15,421 bases of DNA from UMGS973 sp963609975 (GCA_963609975.1 CAVDMD010000054.1:1-15421), one strand, 5' to 3'. Positions 6,338 to 13,474 are shown, counted from the stretch's first letter. Notes: a model not told the origin generated them from the sequence alone. Numbers and translations: made by a program.

Positions 6338-8080
6338 ATGAAAAAAGTACACGTGAACATAGACGGCATAGACCTTTTTGTTCCTGAGAATTACACAATT
6401 CTGGAGGCTGCAAAAGAAGCAAACATTTCAATCCCTACGCTCTGCTTCCTGAAGAATATAAGTGAGCTTGGCTGCTGCCGTATGTGCATAGTCAAGGTTG
6501 AGGGCGCAAGAGCGCTTCAGGCTGCCTGTGTGCATCCTGTTTCAGACGGCATGGTTGTCAGAACACATACGCCTGAAATTATGGCGGCAAGAAAAACAAA
6601 CCTTGAGCTGATACTCTCAAACCACAAGGCTTCATGCCAGACCTGCACCAGATCCCATATAGACTGCGAGCTGCAGGTGCTTGCCAACAAGCTCAACATC
6701 GATGAGGTAAGATTCGAGGGAGACAACAAAAAACTTCCTCTTGACATAGGCGCTTCAATCGTAAGAGACCCTAACAAATGCATACTGTGCAGAAGATGCG
6801 TAAGCGTATGCAAAAACATACAGACAGTCGGCGTTATAGACGCCGTAAACAGAGGCTTTAACACCGTAATCGCATCACCGTTTAATATGCCTCTTTCCGA
6901 AACTCCTTGCGTAAACTGCGGACAGTGCATCACAGTATGTCCTGTAGGCGCGCTGAGGGAAAAAGACGATACCGACAGAGTCTGGGAGGCAATATACGAC
7001 GAATCAAAGCACGTGGTTGTTCAGACAGCTCCTGCCGTAAGAGCTGCTCTCGGAGAAGATTTCCTGATGCCTATGGGAACTCCTGTAACAGGCAAAATGG
7101 TAACCGCTCTCAAAATGCTGGGCTTTGACGCAGTGTTTGATACAGACAGCGCAGCCGACCTTACTATCATGGAGGAGGGCACAGAGCTTATCGACAGAAT
7201 CAGAGGCGGCGGCAAATTACCGCTTATCACTTCCTGCTCACCGGGCTGGATTAAATTCTGTGAGCACAACTACCCTGATATGCTTGATAATGTTTCAACC
7301 TGCAAATCGCCTCACCAGATGTTCGGCGCAATAATCAAAAGCTACTACGCAGAGAAAAAAGGCATTGACCCTAAGGATATAGTTGTTGTGTCGGTAATGC
7401 CTTGCACAGCCAAAAAATTCGAGGCCTCACGACCTGAAATGGAAGTCGACGGAATTCGCGATGTAGATGCCGTAATCACAACAAGAGAGCTTTCGGGAAT
7501 GATATACGATATGGGTATCGACTTCCCTGCCCTTCACGACAGCGAATTTGACAATCCGTTCGGAGAAGCAACAGGTGCAGGACACATTTTCGGCACCACA
7601 GGCGGAGTTATGGAAGCCGCTCTCAGAACAGTAGCAGACCTTCTGACAGGCTCATCCTCGGACTGCTTTGAATATGACGATGTAAGAGGTCTTGACGGAA
7701 TTAAAATCGCAACAGTCAAAGCAGGCGACCTTGAACTCAGAGCTGCCGTAGCTCATGGTCTTGGCAACGCCAGAAAACTTATGGACGCAGTCAAAGCAGG
7801 CGAAAAATTCGACTTCATTGAAATTATGGCCTGCCCGGGCGGATGCGTCAACGGCGGCGGACAGCCTCTGCAGCTTTCGGAAGTAAGAAGCTGGATAGAT
7901 ATACGCGCAGAGCGTGCAAAGGCGCTCTATTCAGAGGATCGCCACTCGTTCATACGCAAATCCCACAACAATCCGGCCATCAAGAAGCTTTACAAGGAAT
8001 ATCTCGGCATGGCAGGCGGCAGCAGAGCACATCAGCTGCTTCACACTCACTATCATCCGAGAAAAAATTACGGAGACTGA
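6338..8080 (+). CDS. hydA: [FeFe]-hydrogenase catalytic subunit HydA
   Basis: The protein has 580 aa. An N-terminal [2Fe-2S] plant-ferredoxin fold uses C36, C47, C50 and C64. A His-ligated [4Fe-4S] site uses H96, C100, C103 and C110. Two [4Fe-4S] ferredoxin motifs lie at C148/C151/C154/C158 and C191/C194/C197/C201. The H-cluster domain carries L1 TSCSPGW (298-304), L2 MPCTAKKFE (354-362, C356) and L3 MACPGGCVNGGGQP (C499, C503). The proton-path Glu motif TIMEEGTE (276-283) and the Ser at 320 are kept. L1 has Ser301 directly before the Pro, where CpI and algal HydA have a Cys. The enzyme reversibly makes H2 in the cytoplasm. ATG at 6338 follows AAAGGAG, 16 bases after hydB. No maturase genes (hydE, hydF, hydG) are in the window. 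Confidence 0.93.
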   Translation: MKKVHVNIDGIDLFVPENYTILEAAKEANISIPTLCFLKNISELGCCRMCIVKVEGARALQAACVHPVSDGMVVRTHTPEIMAARKTNLELILSNHKASCQTCTRSHIDCELQVLANKLNIDEVRFEGDNKKLPLDIGASIVRDPNKCILCRRCVSVCKNIQTVGVIDAVNRGFNTVIASPFNMPLSETPCVNCGQCITVCPVGALREKDDTDRVWEAIYDESKHVVVQTAPAVRAALGEDFLMPMGTPVTGKMVTALKMLGFDAVFDTDSAADLTIMEEGTELIDRIRGGGKLPLITSCSPGWIKFCEHNYPDMLDNVSTCKSPHQMFGAIIKSYYAEKKGIDPKDIVVVSVMPCTAKKFEASRPEMEVDGIRDVDAVITTRELSGMIYDMGIDFPALHDSEFDNPFGEATGAGHIFGTTGGVMEAALRTVADLLTGSSSDCFEYDDVRGLDGIKIATVKAGDLELRAAVAHGLGNARKLMDAVKAGEKFDFIEIMACPGGCVNGGGQPLQLSEVRSWIDIRAERAKALYSEDRHSFIRKSHNNPAIKKLYKEYLGMAGGSRAHQLLHTHYHPRKNYGD

Positions 8081-8089
8081 TAATATACT

Positions 8090-8120
8090 GAAAAAGAGCA
8101 CTTCGGTGTTCTTTTTCTTT
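8090..8120 (+). terminator. terminator of the hydCBA operon
   Basis: A 12-bp stem, GAAAAAGAGCAC / GTGTTCTTTTTC with one G-U pair, is closed by a TTCG tetraloop (8102-8105) in the stable C(UUCG)G context. The 3' arm itself is T-rich and is followed by TTT. It starts 9 bases after the hydA stop. Confidence 0.85.
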
Positions 8121-8147
8121 GCATATATGCACAGTTAGCGATATAAT
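8119..8147 (+). promoter_or_regulatory. consensus promoter of the SecB-like gene
   Basis: TTGCAT (8119-8124), 17 bases and a perfect TATAAT (8142-8147). The -35 abuts the hydA terminator and overlaps the palindrome GCATATATGC (8121-8130). The predicted start is near 8154, which excludes the upstream in-frame ATG at 8150 as translation start. Confidence 0.7.
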
Positions 8148-8176
8148 ATATGTATCGCAGTCTGAAAGGAGAAATT

Positions 8177-8569
8177 ATGGGACTTAAACTGGAAGCATAC
8201 AAAGCCACAGAGCTTTTCTTTGAAAACAAGCTGGAGGGACCTAATCAGCAGATACAGGTCAAGCAGCGCTTCAATACAAGAGTAAACTATTTTGAAGAGA
8301 ACAAATGCGCCTGCATATATGAGGTTACAGTAACCGATGCGGAGGAAAAACTGCCGTTCAAAATAGTCGTTGAGATAGTGGGCATATTCAGCCACAGCGA
8401 AATGTCCAAGACGGATATTCACATCGAGGCAACGCGTCAGCTTTATCCTTACCTCAAATCAACGGTAAGCCTTGTTACAACCCTTGCAGGGGCGCCTCCG
8501 TTTATGCTGCAGCATCATATGGTAGTCGCAGAGGATATAACCTCGGAAACCGAAACACTTAAATCATAG
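8177..8569 (+). CDS. SecB-like protein-export chaperone
   Basis: The protein has 130 aa from the ATG at 8177, which follows AAAGGAG; an ATG nine codons upstream lies at the predicted transcript start and has no ribosome binding site. The beta-rich N-terminal half (FNTRVNYFEENKCACIYEVT, FKIVVEIVGIFSH) and the segment EATRQLYPYLKSTVSLVTTLAGAPPFML (83-110) follow the SecB superfamily pattern, in which a Phe-rich strand is followed by a helix with LFPYxR, a Gly/Pro turn and a hydrophobic strand. SecB holds preproteins unfolded for Sec export. Classical SecB is proteobacterial; Gram-positive SecB-like proteins are poorly studied and some belong to toxin-antitoxin-chaperone systems. No toxin-antitoxin pair is adjacent here. 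The gene is alone between two terminators. The family call is from pattern only. Confidence 0.6.
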   Translation: MGLKLEAYKATELFFENKLEGPNQQIQVKQRFNTRVNYFEENKCACIYEVTVTDAEEKLPFKIVVEIVGIFSHSEMSKTDIHIEATRQLYPYLKSTVSLVTTLAGAPPFMLQHHMVVAEDITSETETLKS

Positions 8570-8578
8570 ACTTGCTTA

Positions 8579-8615
8579 AAAGCTGCCGTCAGGGTAATTC
8601 CCATTCGGCAGCTTT
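8579..8615. terminator. bidirectional terminator between the SecB-like gene and plsC
   Basis: A perfect 10-bp stem, AAAGCTGCCG (8579-8588) / CGGCAGCTTT (8606-8615), has a 17-nt loop that itself contains GGG...CCC. It sits between convergent genes, with short A/T tracts on both sides (TTTA after the plus copy, TTTTAAG after the minus copy). Confidence 0.75.
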
Positions 8616-8620
8616 ACTGT

Positions 8621-9340
8621 CTACAGCGCGCTTCTTACTATCTCCTCTGTCCTCTCTGCAAGGTCTGAGGCTTCTTTTTTGTCCATGCCCGCCGTTTCTA
8701 TCGGCGGATGAATTATATATCTTACCTTTGCGGGTCTGATGACCCCTGTTTCCTCATATATTCTGTAGGTACCGTCAATGGTTATGGGGATTACCGGCAC
8801 TCCCGGCTTTGTTGCAATCCTGAGGCTGCCTCTTTTGAAATGCGCCATTTCGTGCCCTCTGCTTCTGGTGCCCTCAGGGAAAATGAGGATTGAAAAGCCT
8901 TTTTTGATCAGATCTATCGCCTCCATAACAGCCTTGAGTGATTCCCTCATGTCATCTCTGTTCATCATAACACTTCGTATATCCCTGATGCACTGTCCGT
9001 ACAGAGGAATATCCGCAAGGCTCTGCTTGGCAACAAACCCGAACTGCACAGTATCAAGCACCGCACAGTGAACTATAATATCGGCATAGCTCTGATGGTT
9101 TGACACATACACAACAGGCCCCGACTCCGGGAGGTTTTCTCTGCCCTCCACCTCTATCTCAACGCCCAGCCTGCTGCACAGGAGCTTGCCCCATGTACTG
9201 GTTGACTCAAGTATGTATCTGCGCTCCGTTTCAAAATCCTCTGCAGCCCTTGCCTCATATATGAGTTTTCTGGGCTTTTTGAAAACCCTGAGCGCATTTA
9301 ATATCTTAATCCCCTGCGGTATGTTTGCAAATATCTTCAT
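8621..9340 (-). CDS. plsC: 1-acyl-sn-glycerol-3-phosphate acyltransferase (PlsC family)
   Basis: The protein has 239 aa, typical of bacterial PlsC. Motif I is NHQSYAD (N81, H82, D87: the catalytic HX4D), motif II-III is the IFPEGTRSRG block (153-162), and motif IV is VPVIPITIDGTY (181-192). The enzyme transfers an acyl group to lysophosphatidic acid, giving phosphatidic acid for membrane lipid synthesis at the inner face of the membrane. The N-terminus is only weakly hydrophobic, so it is probably a monotopic membrane protein. ATG at 9340 follows GGAGAG. The gene stands alone, converging on the SecB-like gene and divergent from a methyltransferase gene. A paralogue with other lysolipid specificity is possible, since Clostridia often encode several. 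Confidence 0.88.
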   Translation of the reverse strand: MKIFANIPQGIKILNALRVFKKPRKLIYEARAAEDFETERRYILESTSTWGKLLCSRLGVEIEVEGRENLPESGPVVYVSNHQSYADIIVHCAVLDTVQFGFVAKQSLADIPLYGQCIRDIRSVMMNRDDMRESLKAVMEAIDLIKKGFSILIFPEGTRSRGHEMAHFKRGSLRIATKPGVPVIPITIDGTYRIYEETGVIRPAKVRYIIHPPIETAGMDKKEASDLAERTEEIVRSAL

Positions 9341-9375
9341 ATAGCTCTCCTTTTTGGCCGGTATTTAACAAAACT

Positions 9376-9411
9376 ATTGTATCATACATACATAATATTA
9401 TACAATATAAT
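9376..9411. promoter_or_regulatory. divergent promoter region with an 11-bp imperfect inverted repeat
   Basis: ATTGTATCATA (9376-9386) and TATTATACAAT (9396-9406) are inverted copies with one mismatch. Rightward, TTGTAT (9377-9382) with TATACA (9399-9404, 16-base spacer) can serve the methyltransferase gene. Leftward, TTGTAT (9405-9400) with TACAAT (9381-9376, 18-base spacer) can serve plsC. Another TATAAT lies at 9406-9411. The symmetry may reflect overlapping promoters or an operator. Confidence 0.5.
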
Positions 9412-9437
9412 TAGCACAGAGAAAAGGCGGTAAACCT

Positions 9438-10247
9438 ATGGACTGGAACAGACTATGGCAGGAAGAAAAATATAATTCAAAAGAAAGACACGGCTCTGAC
9501 TACTGGGACAGCTTTGCCCCGAAATACCGCAAGCACCCCGGCAAAAGCACATACGAAACCGATTTTCTGGCGCTTGCAGACATCGGAGAAGGCGAAACCG
9601 TATTCGATATGGGCTGCGCCTCCGGCACGCTGGCTATTCCTCTTGCCGAAGCGGGACACAAGGTATTTGCGGCAGATTTCTCCAAAGGTATGCTTGAGCT
9701 GCTGAACAGGCAGATTGCGGAGAGAAATCTGTCAGATCGTATAACCACAATGCAGCTTGACTGGAACGAGGACTGGAGCCGCTATGATATTCCCCTCTGC
9801 GATGTGGCCATAGCCTCAAGGTCAATGATTGTCTCAGACCTTGAAGCTGCCGCAGACAAGCTGCAGGCAAAGGCTCTGCGCAAGGTCTGCATAGTCGAGC
9901 CTACAACAGAGTCCCCTCATTTCAATGTAAACATTGCAAAGCATATAGGCTATGACAGATTTCCGCGGCCTGATTTTGTATATCTTCTCAATATTCTGTT
10001 TGAAAAAGGCATAATGCCCGAGCTCAGGTACATATATTCGGAGAGAACAGACTTCTTTGAAAGCTGCGAAGCCGCCTATGACAAAATGATAAAATTCTTC
10101 CCGGAGCCGCTTACCCCATCAGAGGATATACGTCTGAGAGAATATCTCCAAAACCATCTTGCAAAGACAGAAACCGGGCAGTACACATTTGATGAATGCT
10201 GGCCTGTACGCTGGGCATACATATCATGGGAAAAGCAGGGACTGTAA
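9438..10247 (+). CDS. class I SAM-dependent methyltransferase
   Basis: The protein has 269 aa. Motif I of the Rossmann-type methyltransferase fold is VFDMGCASGTLAIPLA (55-70), strand beta-2 ends in the acidic D80 (KVFAADFSKGMLELL), and motif IV-like SRYDIPLCDVAIASRS follows (114-129). The N-terminal cap contains DYWDSFAPKYRKHPGKSTYE (21-40), a pattern I associate with a clostridial/archaeal group of uncharacterised methyltransferases whose substrate is unknown. It lacks a signal peptide and is cytoplasmic. ATG at 9438 follows AAGGCGG. A DUF2284 gene lies 153 bases downstream on the same strand. The general fold is sure; the substrate is not, and small-molecule methylation is only the most general guess. 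Confidence 0.8.
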   Translation: MDWNRLWQEEKYNSKERHGSDYWDSFAPKYRKHPGKSTYETDFLALADIGEGETVFDMGCASGTLAIPLAEAGHKVFAADFSKGMLELLNRQIAERNLSDRITTMQLDWNEDWSRYDIPLCDVAIASRSMIVSDLEAAADKLQAKALRKVCIVEPTTESPHFNVNIAKHIGYDRFPRPDFVYLLNILFEKGIMPELRYIYSERTDFFESCEAAYDKMIKFFPEPLTPSEDIRLREYLQNHLAKTETGQYTFDECWPVRWAYISWEKQGL

Positions 10248-10259
10248 CTGCAGCAGAAA

Positions 10260-10283
10260 AACTCCCCGGCAACCCGAGGAGTT
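10260..10283 (+). terminator. hairpin after the methyltransferase gene
   Basis: AACTCC-C-CGG pairs with CCG-A-GGAGTT (one mismatch) around a 4-nt loop, 13 bases past the stop. The plus-strand side has no clean U-tract, while the minus-strand side is followed by TTTTT. Termination in the forward direction is therefore uncertain. Confidence 0.45.
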
Positions 10284-10345
10284 CTCTGACTTTTATATAT
10301 TTTATTTAAGAAGGAATGCGATATGTCTAATACCCCTATCGCACC

Positions 10346-10351
10346 TATAAT
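10346..10351 (+). promoter_or_regulatory. candidate -10 of the DUF2284 gene
   Basis: A perfect TATAAT has no convincing -35 17 bases upstream. A 6-bp inverted repeat, GCGATA/TATCGC (10318-10342), covers the -35/spacer region. The predicted leader is about 40 nt with GAAAGGA before the ATG. Confidence 0.35.
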
Positions 10352-10400
10352 GTAACATTTCAATGTGATGATTTTATGTAAACTGTGAAAGGATTTCATA

Positions 10401-10952
10401 ATGATAGCATATACAAAAGAAAAACTTCATGCCGACATAACTGTAGACGAATATCTCGAAAAATATGTGAACATCCCCGAATTTGCTCAAAAGTGCAGGC
10501 AATGTCCCCGCTACGCTTCAAGCTGGTCATGTCCGCCGTTTGATTTTGACCCTGCCGATTACTGGAGGCAGTTTTCGGAATTGCACATCGAGGGTGTATG
10601 CATGTATTTTGACCCCGCAGAGTGCCAGAAACACCGCTCACAGGAGGAAACAGACCTGATCATCGCCGAGGTAAAAGCTACGGAAAAAACACTTCTGGCC
10701 AAAGAACTGTACGATATGGAGAATGATGCTTCAGCAAGCCTTTCGGAGGGTGTATGCAGCCTGTGCGACTCCTGCACCAGAGCAGAAAACCTGCCCTGCC
10801 GTTATCCCGAAAAGCTGAGATATTCAATAGAAGCCCTCGGAGGCAATGTGGGACTTACCTGCAGCCGGCTTTTAGGCCTGCAGCCCGAATGGGTCTGCGA
10901 AAACAGACTTCCCCGGAAGCTTGTAATCATATCGGGGCTGCTCAAAAAGTAG
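10401..10952 (+). CDS. Cys-rich DUF2284 predicted metal-binding protein
   Basis: The protein has 183 aa with 13 cysteines. The N-terminal signature is C32-x2-C35 and C44 in CRQCPRYASSWSCPPF, the hallmark of DUF2284. A second cluster lies at C119, C122, C125 and C133 (CSLCDSCTRAENLPC), in ferredoxin-like spacing, and C154 and C166 follow. The pattern suggests bound iron-sulphur clusters or metal, but no biochemical role of the family is known to me. ATG at 10401 is preceded by GAAAGGA. The gene lies behind a methyltransferase gene on the same strand, but hairpins and a separate -10 between them argue against tight co-transcription. Nothing in it suggests membrane location or secretion. Confidence 0.8.
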   Translation: MIAYTKEKLHADITVDEYLEKYVNIPEFAQKCRQCPRYASSWSCPPFDFDPADYWRQFSELHIEGVCMYFDPAECQKHRSQEETDLIIAEVKATEKTLLAKELYDMENDASASLSEGVCSLCDSCTRAENLPCRYPEKLRYSIEALGGNVGLTCSRLLGLQPEWVCENRLPRKLVIISGLLKK

Positions 10953-11052
10953 TATTGTACTAATTTGCTGTTTTTCTTGCTGTTTTCATAAAATATCGTC
11001 TAAATTTTATATACAATTGAGCAGTATACAGCAAGCAAGTCCTCTTTTTCTG

Positions 11053-11061
11053 TGTTAGAAT
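11053..11061 (+). promoter_or_regulatory. candidate extended -10 of the CDF-like gene
   Basis: TGTTAGAAT (TG one base before TAGAAT) is followed by a leader of about 17 nt containing AGAGGAG. The -35 region is not recognisable. The site overlaps an in-frame GTG at 11052, which supports the later start at 11085. The rest of 10953-11050 is AT-rich, with a 12-bp direct repeat (TTGCTGTTTTTC / TTGCTGTTTTCA, 10965-10988). Confidence 0.3.
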
Positions 11062-11084
11062 ATTATACAGAGAGGAGTGAAATT

Positions 11085-12107
11085 GTGGAAACCAATTTGA
11101 AATTGGAAAAAAAAATTCTAAACATATCTTTTGTAGGAAGCCTGATCTTCCTTATATCCGAAATCGTTGCAGCCTATATAACAGGCTCTCACGCTATTTT
11201 AGCGGACTGTGTATTTGACATAGCCGATCTGATTATGATAGGACCTTTTATGGTTCTGGTACCGCTTCTTTACAAGCCGGTAACCGAAAAACGTCCTTAC
11301 GGGTTTGCCCAGATTGAATCCCTGTTTGTCATAATTAAATACATGATACTGCTTGTCATCGATGTAATCATGGTTGTCGAGAATGTGCAGGTTATTCTGT
11401 TTGAGGGCGGCAATCATGTAGATGCAACCTTTATTGCGATTTTTGAACTTGCAATATCTCTCGGCTGCATTATAATGTATTTTACACTCAGAAAAATCAA
11501 CAAAAAATACTCGTCACCTTCGATTAAAGCAGAGCTTTACATATGGAAACTCGATTCCTACTCGACTTTCGGCGTAGGTATAGCATTCCTTATCAGTCTG
11601 CTTCTCAAGCTGACGCCTGCTGCTTTCGTGGCGCCGTATGTTGACCCTGCCATTGCCATAGCGCTGGCAATCATCCTGATCAAGGAGCCTATCGAAATGA
11701 TTATCGAAGCTCTCAAAGGGCTGGTTCTGTTTGCACCAAAAAAAGAAATCAGAGACGAAATCAGCAGAGATGCAACACAGGTTCTTTCAAAATACGGATA
11801 CTATATCAATTTCTTTGATGTAATCAAAACCGGTCGCAAATACTGGGTTGATATATATATTGTAATGGATACGGATACAATCAAAGTATCCGACCTCAAA
11901 AAAGCCAATGCCGAAATCACAGAGATGCTCAGTGAGAAATATGACAGCATATTCATAGAGCTTATTCCTGACGTCGAAAAGGTCCGCAAGGAAAACGCCG
12001 AAAAAATGAAGGCAAGAAGACAGGACAAGATAGATTTCGTGGAAGAAAAAGAACGTAAATCCATGGAAAAGAAAAAAGCAAAACAGCAGCAAAAACAGCA
12101 GCTATAA
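11085..12107 (+). CDS. cation diffusion facilitator-like transporter with atypical metal site
   Basis: The protein has 340 aa from GTG at 11085, chosen because AGGAG lies 7 bases upstream; a longer frame from GTG 11052 would start in the promoter. Six membrane helices fall within about 11-210, followed by a cytoplasmic CDF C-terminal domain (about 218-298) and a Lys/Glu/Gln-rich coiled-coil tail (299-340). CDF landmarks are present: HAILADCVFDIAD in TM2, RPYGFAQIESL after TM2, and IKAELYIWKLDSYSTFG in TM5. Canonical CDF proteins have (H/D)xxxD in TM2 and HxxxD in TM5. Here the positions are F44xxxD48 (with D41 and D45 nearby) and I153xxxD157, so two of four usual ligands are missing. Zn/Mn/Fe export cannot be assumed. 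The gene has its own terminator downstream. Confidence 0.8.
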   Translation: METNLKLEKKILNISFVGSLIFLISEIVAAYITGSHAILADCVFDIADLIMIGPFMVLVPLLYKPVTEKRPYGFAQIESLFVIIKYMILLVIDVIMVVENVQVILFEGGNHVDATFIAIFELAISLGCIIMYFTLRKINKKYSSPSIKAELYIWKLDSYSTFGVGIAFLISLLLKLTPAAFVAPYVDPAIAIALAIILIKEPIEMIIEALKGLVLFAPKKEIRDEISRDATQVLSKYGYYINFFDVIKTGRKYWVDIYIVMDTDTIKVSDLKKANAEITEMLSEKYDSIFIELIPDVEKVRKENAEKMKARRQDKIDFVEEKERKSMEKKKAKQQQKQQL

Positions 12108-12125
12108 AGTTAATTATTGAAATTC

Positions 12126-12158
12126 AGGCATAGTCGTTATCAGCGACTATGCCTTTTT
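12126..12158 (+). terminator. terminator of the CDF-like gene
   Basis: A perfect 11-bp stem, AGGCATAGTCG (12126-12136) / CGACTATGCCT (12144-12154), has a 7-nt loop and ends in TTTTT, 18 bases after the stop. It lies between convergent genes but has a U-tract only on the plus strand. Confidence 0.88.
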
Positions 12159-12169
12159 AGTGAACATCG

Positions 12170-13396
12170 TTATAATATATTTGCCGGAATCAGGCTGTTC
12201 GCATCGTCTATCGGAAACGGGTTTTCTGTCATACAGACGATTCCGCCGTGTCCGATTTTTTTGTTTGATTTTTCCAGCAAAGAGAAGGCCCTGATGTTTC
12301 TCCTGTCAGGATTGCTGCCCAGCTTTATCTCTACGGGATGAAGAATGCCGTCCTGCTCAAGCACAAGGTCGATTTCCTTTTGATTAGAATCTCTATAAAA
12401 GTTCATATTCGCAGAGTTTCTGCCATATGCATACTCACGCAAAAATTCGCCAACAACATAATTCTCAAAATAATGACCTGCTGCAGCACCATTCATCAGT
12501 GAATCTCTGCTTGTCCATGAAGAAAGCCACGCACAAAGCCCCGTATCGCAGAAATAGAGCTTTGGGGTCTTGACAATCCGCTTCAGCTCGTTTGTATAAA
12601 ACGGCTCCAGCAAAAAAACTATCCCCATCGTCTGCAATATTTTCATCCAGTCTTTTGCTGTCGCGCCACTAATTCCGGATGCCTGTGCAATAACATTGTA
12701 GTTGAGAATCTGCCCGGTAAAAGCTGCACATGCACGAAGGAACTTACGAAAACCCTCCGGATCCCTGATACCGTTGTCATCTACAGCATCACGCATAAGG
12801 AACATATTCACGTATGAGTTCCAATATTCGTGAGTCTGCTCTGCGTTAAGCTGCAAAATTTCAGGCATGCCGCCACGCCAGATATGCGAAAAAACGTCCA
12901 CAACGTTGTTTGCAGGAAAGGCTTTACTGCGACTAAGCAATCCATTAAAAGAAAAATCCAAAGGATCATTCGCATTTATCCCTGCAATTTCCTTTTGAGA
13001 CAGAGAATACATTTTAAGCAGACAAATACGCCCGGCAAGTGAATCGCCGGCTTCTTTTAGCAGCTTCTTGCTCTGGGAACCTGTAAGCCAGAAAAGGCCT
13101 TTTTCTTCACTGTTGTCGCAAATTATTTTGATTTGCTCAAACAGCTCAGGAGCCTTCTGAACCTCGTCAATCAAAACAGGCGGTTTATATGCCTGGAAGA
13201 ATAGGACCGGATCCCTTTGCGCCAGATCACGCAGACGAGAGTCGTCCATGGACACAAATGTTCTGTTTTCTTTCTCTGCAAAGCGCTTTAGCATCGTTGA
13301 TTTGCCAACCTGTCGTGCGCCAACAACCATTATAGCTTTGAAGGCCTTATTTACCTCTAAAAATTTGCGTTCGAGTGAACGTTCGATATATTCCAT
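12170..13396 (-). CDS. AAA_14/DUF4143 family ATPase
   Basis: The protein has 408 aa from ATG at 13396, which has GAGGTGAT 4 bases upstream; a TTG 15 codons earlier has no ribosome binding site. The AAA_14 domain shows Walker A GARQVGKST (26-34), Walker B PVLIDEVQKAP (73-83), a sensor-1-like LTGSQS (104-109) and a conserved SLAGR (119-123). A winged-helix-like middle (about 230-270) leads to the C-terminal DUF4143 domain. There EIDLVLE (341-347) and HPVEIKLG (353-360) resemble the PD-(D/E)xK nuclease core (D343, E356, K358), plus YFCDTGL (281-287). These proteins are widespread and patchily distributed in anaerobes, and no function is proven; toxin-like or mobile roles have been suggested. The gene stands alone behind a strong promoter. 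Confidence 0.88.
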   Translation of the reverse strand: MEYIERSLERKFLEVNKAFKAIMVVGARQVGKSTMLKRFAEKENRTFVSMDDSRLRDLAQRDPVLFFQAYKPPVLIDEVQKAPELFEQIKIICDNSEEKGLFWLTGSQSKKLLKEAGDSLAGRICLLKMYSLSQKEIAGINANDPLDFSFNGLLSRSKAFPANNVVDVFSHIWRGGMPEILQLNAEQTHEYWNSYVNMFLMRDAVDDNGIRDPEGFRKFLRACAAFTGQILNYNVIAQASGISGATAKDWMKILQTMGIVFLLEPFYTNELKRIVKTPKLYFCDTGLCAWLSSWTSRDSLMNGAAAGHYFENYVVGEFLREYAYGRNSANMNFYRDSNQKEIDLVLEQDGILHPVEIKLGSNPDRRNIRAFSLLEKSNKKIGHGGIVCMTENPFPIDDANSLIPANIL

Positions 13397-13426
13397 ATTA
13401 TCACCTCTATATAGCCTCCTAAACAT

Positions 13427-13474
13427 AAAAATCAATGCCAAATTAAAGTATGCTTCATTTTAGCATTGATTTTT
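13427..13474. repeat. 12-bp perfect inverted repeat flanking the -10 and transcription start
   Basis: AAAAATCAATGC (13427-13438) and GCATTGATTTTT (13463-13474) are exact inverted copies 24 bases apart. One arm fills the -35/-10 spacer; the other lies in the 5' leader, past the predicted start. Only one arm is transcribed, so this is a DNA-level element, such as a two-site operator, rather than an RNA hairpin. Confidence 0.7.

Noticed and set aside
3941..8080. Complex I (nuoE/nuoF) fragment
   Set aside because: The order hydC-hydB-hydA, the extra ferredoxin domains in HydB and the H-cluster motifs in the third gene show an [FeFe]-hydrogenase, not a respiratory complex I.
3346..10340. The 10-mer TACCCCTATC shared by the Ltp operon leader (3346-3355) and the DUF2284 upstream region (10331-10340)
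   Set aside because: Many 10-mers repeat by chance in 15 kb, and the two copies have different positions relative to their promoters.
10323..10355. 10-codon open frame MSNTPIAPIM with an upstream AAGAAGGA
   Set aside because: It is too short to support as a gene and overlaps the probable -10 of the DUF2284 gene, so it may not be transcribed as a leader. It is kept only as part of the gap finding.
13397..13441. Longer N-terminus of the AAA_14/DUF4143 protein from a TTG at 13441
   Set aside because: There is no ribosome binding site before the TTG, and the predicted transcript starts near 13450. The ATG at 13396 has a good site.
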